A program made the position numbers and the translations under genes. From the NCBI GenBank assembly GCA_003156795.1, contig PMHU01000196.1, positions 968 to 8,796 on the forward strand: a DNA stretch of 7,829 nucleotides. Direction: 5' to 3'. Below the pieces are notes generated by a model. That model did not search any database, had not been told where the DNA came from, and saw only the letters and a program-made list of their open reading frames with translations. Of the stretch, positions 6,207 to 7,829 are shown piece after piece (positions within the stretch are counted from its first letter, which is position 1; each line of letters begins with the position of its first letter). The DNA is from Acidimicrobiaceae bacterium (GTDB lineage: Bacteria > Actinomycetota > Acidimicrobiia > Acidimicrobiales > Palsa-688).

Positions 6207-7047
6207 CGGGCACCTCCCCGCTGGCGGCGCCATCCACTCCGGGCGGGCCGGCGGCGAAGTAGGCCGCTTGGGCGGCTGGGCGTACATCGTGGACGCGAAC
6301 CATTTCTACTCCTTGGGCCATGGCCCACGTGGTGGTAGCGACCGTCGCCTCGAGCCGGTCGTCGGGAGGGGCAGGCGACCCGTCCGCTTGCGGGGTGAGC
6401 GTCCCCAGAAAAGTCTTGCGGCTCGTCCCTACCATCACCGGCCAACCCGTCTGCACCAGTTGGTCGAGGCGGCGAAGGAGCACCAGGTTGTGATCAGCCG
6501 TCTTGCCGAACCCGATGCCCGGGTCGATCCAAACCTCTGCGACTCCGGCGTGGCGCGCCGCCTCGGCCCGGCTCACGAGAAAGGCGCGGACCTCGGATAC
6601 CACGTCGTCGTACTGCGCGTGGCGCTGCATTACCGACGGGTCGGCCGGCATGTGCATGGCGACCCAGCCGGCGCCCGTCTCTGCCGCGACGGACCACAGC
6701 TCCGCTGATACATCGTTGATTATGGTCGCGCCGGCCTCGACGGCGGCTCGGGCGACGGAAGGCTTGCGGGTGTCGATCGAGACTCGCACCTCGCTTGAAA
6801 GGGCTTCCACGACCGGGAGAACCCGGCGCAACTCCTCGGCCTCGGCGACGGGACCGGCACCTGGGCGGGTCGATTCCCCGCCGACGTCGACGACGTCAGC
6901 CCCGTCGGCAACCATCTGGCGCCCGTGCGCGACCGCGGCGCCGTGGTCCAGCCACTGCCCTCCGTCGAAAAAAGAGTCTGGCGTCACGTTAAGAACGCCC
7001 ATCACCCGGGTCACGGCGTCAGAGTACAGGGGCGGGGACGCCGTCAA
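6196..7047 (-). CDS. folP: Dihydropteroate synthase
   Basis: FolP condenses 6-hydroxymethyl-dihydropterin pyrophosphate with p-aminobenzoate to dihydropteroate and is the target of sulfonamides. The 283-residue TIM-barrel protein shows MGVLNVTPDSFFDGG at 16-30, GGESTRPGA at 56-64, SIDTRKP at 90-96, INDVSA at 110-115, MHMPADPSVMQ at 131-141, DPGIGFGK at 175-182, VGTSRKTFLG at 206-215 and VRVHDV at 250-255, a complete set of pterin-, pyrophosphate- and pABA-site loops. I use TTG 7047, 10 bases after the folE stop; GTG at codon 12 is an alternative that would leave only four residues before MGVLNV, as in some mycobacterial proteins. Neither has a strong Shine-Dalgarno, so folE-coupled reinitiation is likely. 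The 3' end overlaps the next gene by 11 bases. Confidence 0.97.
   Translation of the reverse strand: MTASPPLYSDAVTRVMGVLNVTPDSFFDGGQWLDHGAAVAHGRQMVADGADVVDVGGESTRPGAGPVAEAEELRRVLPVVEALSSEVRVSIDTRKPSVARAAVEAGATIINDVSAELWSVAAETGAGWVAMHMPADPSVMQRHAQYDDVVSEVRAFLVSRAEAARHAGVAEVWIDPGIGFGKTADHNLVLLRRLDQLVQTGWPVMVGTSRKTFLGTLTPQADGSPAPPDDRLEATVATTTWAMAQGVEMVRVHDVRPAAQAAYFAAGPPGVDGAASGEVPGER
6213..6217 (-). promoter_or_regulatory. Shine-Dalgarno deciding the GTG start of the phosphatase-like gene
   Basis: GGGGAGG on the minus strand with its GGAGG core six bases before GTG 6206, located within the last codons of folP. It supports the short form of the gene over the ATG at 6287, which would overlap folP by 92 bases and add an unconserved-looking Pro-rich leader. 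Confidence 0.75.
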
Positions 7048-7057
7048 CTTTGGGAAG

Positions 7058-7693
7058 CTACCTGCGCCCGTGGATGAAGCCCATGGCTTCGCCCCGCGCC
7101 GCCACGCTGTCCCTCATCAGCCCGCGCACGGCGGAGGTCACCGTCAGCGTCCCTGGTTTGCGAACCCCGCGCATCGACATGCACAAGTGTTCGGCTTCCA
7201 CCACGACCAACACCCCTCGGGGGGCGAGGACGGCTTCGATGCTGTCGGCGACCTGCGTCGTCAGGCGCTCCTGGACTTGAGGCCGCTTCGAGAACCCGTC
7301 GACGAGCCGGGCCAGCTTGGAGAGACCGGTTATGCGCCCGTCGTCGTTCGGGATGTACGCCACGTGGGCGTGTCCGAACCAAGGCACCAAGTGGTGCTCG
7401 CACACGCTGTAGACGGGTATGTCCTTGACCATGACCATCTCGTCGTGATCGGCCTCGAACACGACCGACAGGTGCTCCCCTGGGTCTTCGCCCAGACCAG
7501 AGAAAATCTCCTCGTACATGCGGGCCACGCGCTTAGGGGTCTCGAGGAGCCCGTCGCGGTCGGGGTCCTCGCCGATGGCGACCAGTATCTCCCGGATGGC
7601 GCGTTCGATCCGGCCCAGGTCGACGCCGGGGGCCCCTGCTCTACCGTCGGGCACGGGCGCCAACGGACGGCGGCGACCCCCTTCAGAACTCAA
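7058..7693 (-). CDS. folE: GTP cyclohydrolase I
   Basis: FolE converts GTP to 7,8-dihydroneopterin triphosphate and formate, the entry step of folate synthesis. The 211-residue product carries the zinc ligands C98 and H101 in VCEHH and C171 in HLCMSMRG, with DGLLETPKRVARM at 47-59, GLSKLARLVDGFSKRPQVQE at 123-142 and the C-terminal RGLMRDS segment. This is the zinc-dependent type IA enzyme, normally a homodecamer. The first 24 residues are Gly/Pro/Arg-rich and not conserved. The start TTG at 7693 has only a weak GACGGG upstream; TTG or GTG codons at positions 11 and 14 are alternatives that would shorten this variable leader. It is the first complete gene in the transcription direction, 15 bases after the stop of the upstream reading frame, so its promoter is probably further upstream, outside the window. 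Confidence 0.97.
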   Translation of the reverse strand: MSSEGGRRRPLAPVPDGRAGAPGVDLGRIERAIREILVAIGEDPDRDGLLETPKRVARMYEEIFSGLGEDPGEHLSVVFEADHDEMVMVKDIPVYSVCEHHLVPWFGHAHVAYIPNDDGRITGLSKLARLVDGFSKRPQVQERLTTQVADSIEAVLAPRGVLVVVEAEHLCMSMRGVRKPGTLTVTSAVRGLMRDSVAARGEAMGFIHGRR

Positions 7694-7708
7694 GTGTCGA
7701 CGCCCGTC

Positions 7709-7828
7709 TCATGGTTCGGACGTCTTGGGTTGGCGCCTGGTCCGGCGTCCGGTTGAGGGCTCTTCGGCCCGCGCCGCGGCGCCAGAGGGGCGGCGGGCCG
7801 GCGGGGGGTCGGGCGCAGGCGGGGGCGG
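7709..7828 (-). CDS. C-terminal tail of an upstream gene, possibly FtsH (partial)
   Basis: A minus-strand frame enters from the right edge and runs 39 codons to TGA at 7709-7711. It encodes a Pro/Ala/Arg-rich low-complexity tail ending RRQPKTSEP. It contains no domain. In many actinobacteria ftsH precedes folE and FtsH ends in a disordered Pro-rich tail, so FtsH is the best guess, resting on gene order alone. The other two minus-strand frames are also open over this short GC-rich stretch (one to about 7686), so the frame itself is not certain. Confidence 0.4.
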   Translation of the reverse strand, partial: PPPPAPDPPPARRPSGAAARAEEPSTGRRTRRQPKTSEP

Positions 7829-7829
7829 G

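Noticed and set aside
6207..6287. A longer form of the phosphatase-like protein starting at ATG 6287
   Set aside because: It would overlap folP by 92 bases and add a Pro-rich leader, whereas GTG 6206 has a strong, well-spaced Shine-Dalgarno.
6860..6880. Possible sulfonamide-resistance changes in FolP
   Set aside because: The pterin- and pABA-site loops (NVTPDSF, ESTRPGA, SRK) match the ordinary chromosomal enzyme, with no insertion like those of plasmid-borne resistant forms.
6503..7756. A plus-strand open frame of 417 codons opposite folP and folE
   Set aside because: It lies wholly antisense to two genes with complete family motifs. Its translation has no recognisable domain and is rich in Arg, Thr and Pro, as expected of a shadow frame in high-GC coding DNA.

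Overview
The window is a compact, high-GC bacterial cofactor-biosynthesis operon. Every gene I can support lies on the minus strand, so transcription runs from the right end (7829) to the left end (1). In that order: the C-terminal tail of an upstream gene (possibly ftsH), folE, folP, a gene for a phosphatase-like protein of unknown role, folB, folK, panC, panD, nadB, nadC and coaX. Junctions are tight: four 4-base stop/start overlaps, one 11-base overlap, several gaps of 3 to 36 bases, a 69-base gap between folK and panC, and about 92 bases between folB and folK if the inner folK start is used. I see no convincing internal promoter or terminator. Nothing looks broken, and there is no sign of mobile elements, RNA genes or CRISPR.

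The high GC content, the order folE-folP-folB-folK followed by pan genes and coaX, and the nadB-nadC-coaX run point to an actinobacterium. In mycobacteria a similar block follows ftsH, but two extra small genes usually sit between folK and panC. They are absent here, and nadB and nadC lie between panD and coaX. A deep-branching actinobacterial lineage such as Acidimicrobiia is possible, but this is a guess from gene order and composition.

The right half (about 4628-7693) makes folate precursors: FolE opens GTP to dihydroneopterin triphosphate, FolB trims the side chain, FolK adds pyrophosphate, and FolP joins the product to p-aminobenzoate. The left half (7-4558) makes CoA and NAD: PanD makes beta-alanine from aspartate, PanC joins it to pantoate, CoaX phosphorylates pantothenate, and NadB and NadC carry aspartate-derived carbon to nicotinate mononucleotide. 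NadA, PanB, ketopantoate reductase and the aminobenzoate genes are not in the window.

The item most worth a second look is the 175-residue protein between folP and folB (5679-6206). It reads like a dual-specificity/tyrosine phosphatase domain, but the catalytic cysteine position of the H-C-X5-R loop is glutamine and the loop carries three acidic residues. It is therefore probably a pseudophosphatase, placed inside a pathway that has a poorly defined dephosphorylation step. Non-ATG starts are also strikingly common: four genes appear to use TTG and three or four GTG.
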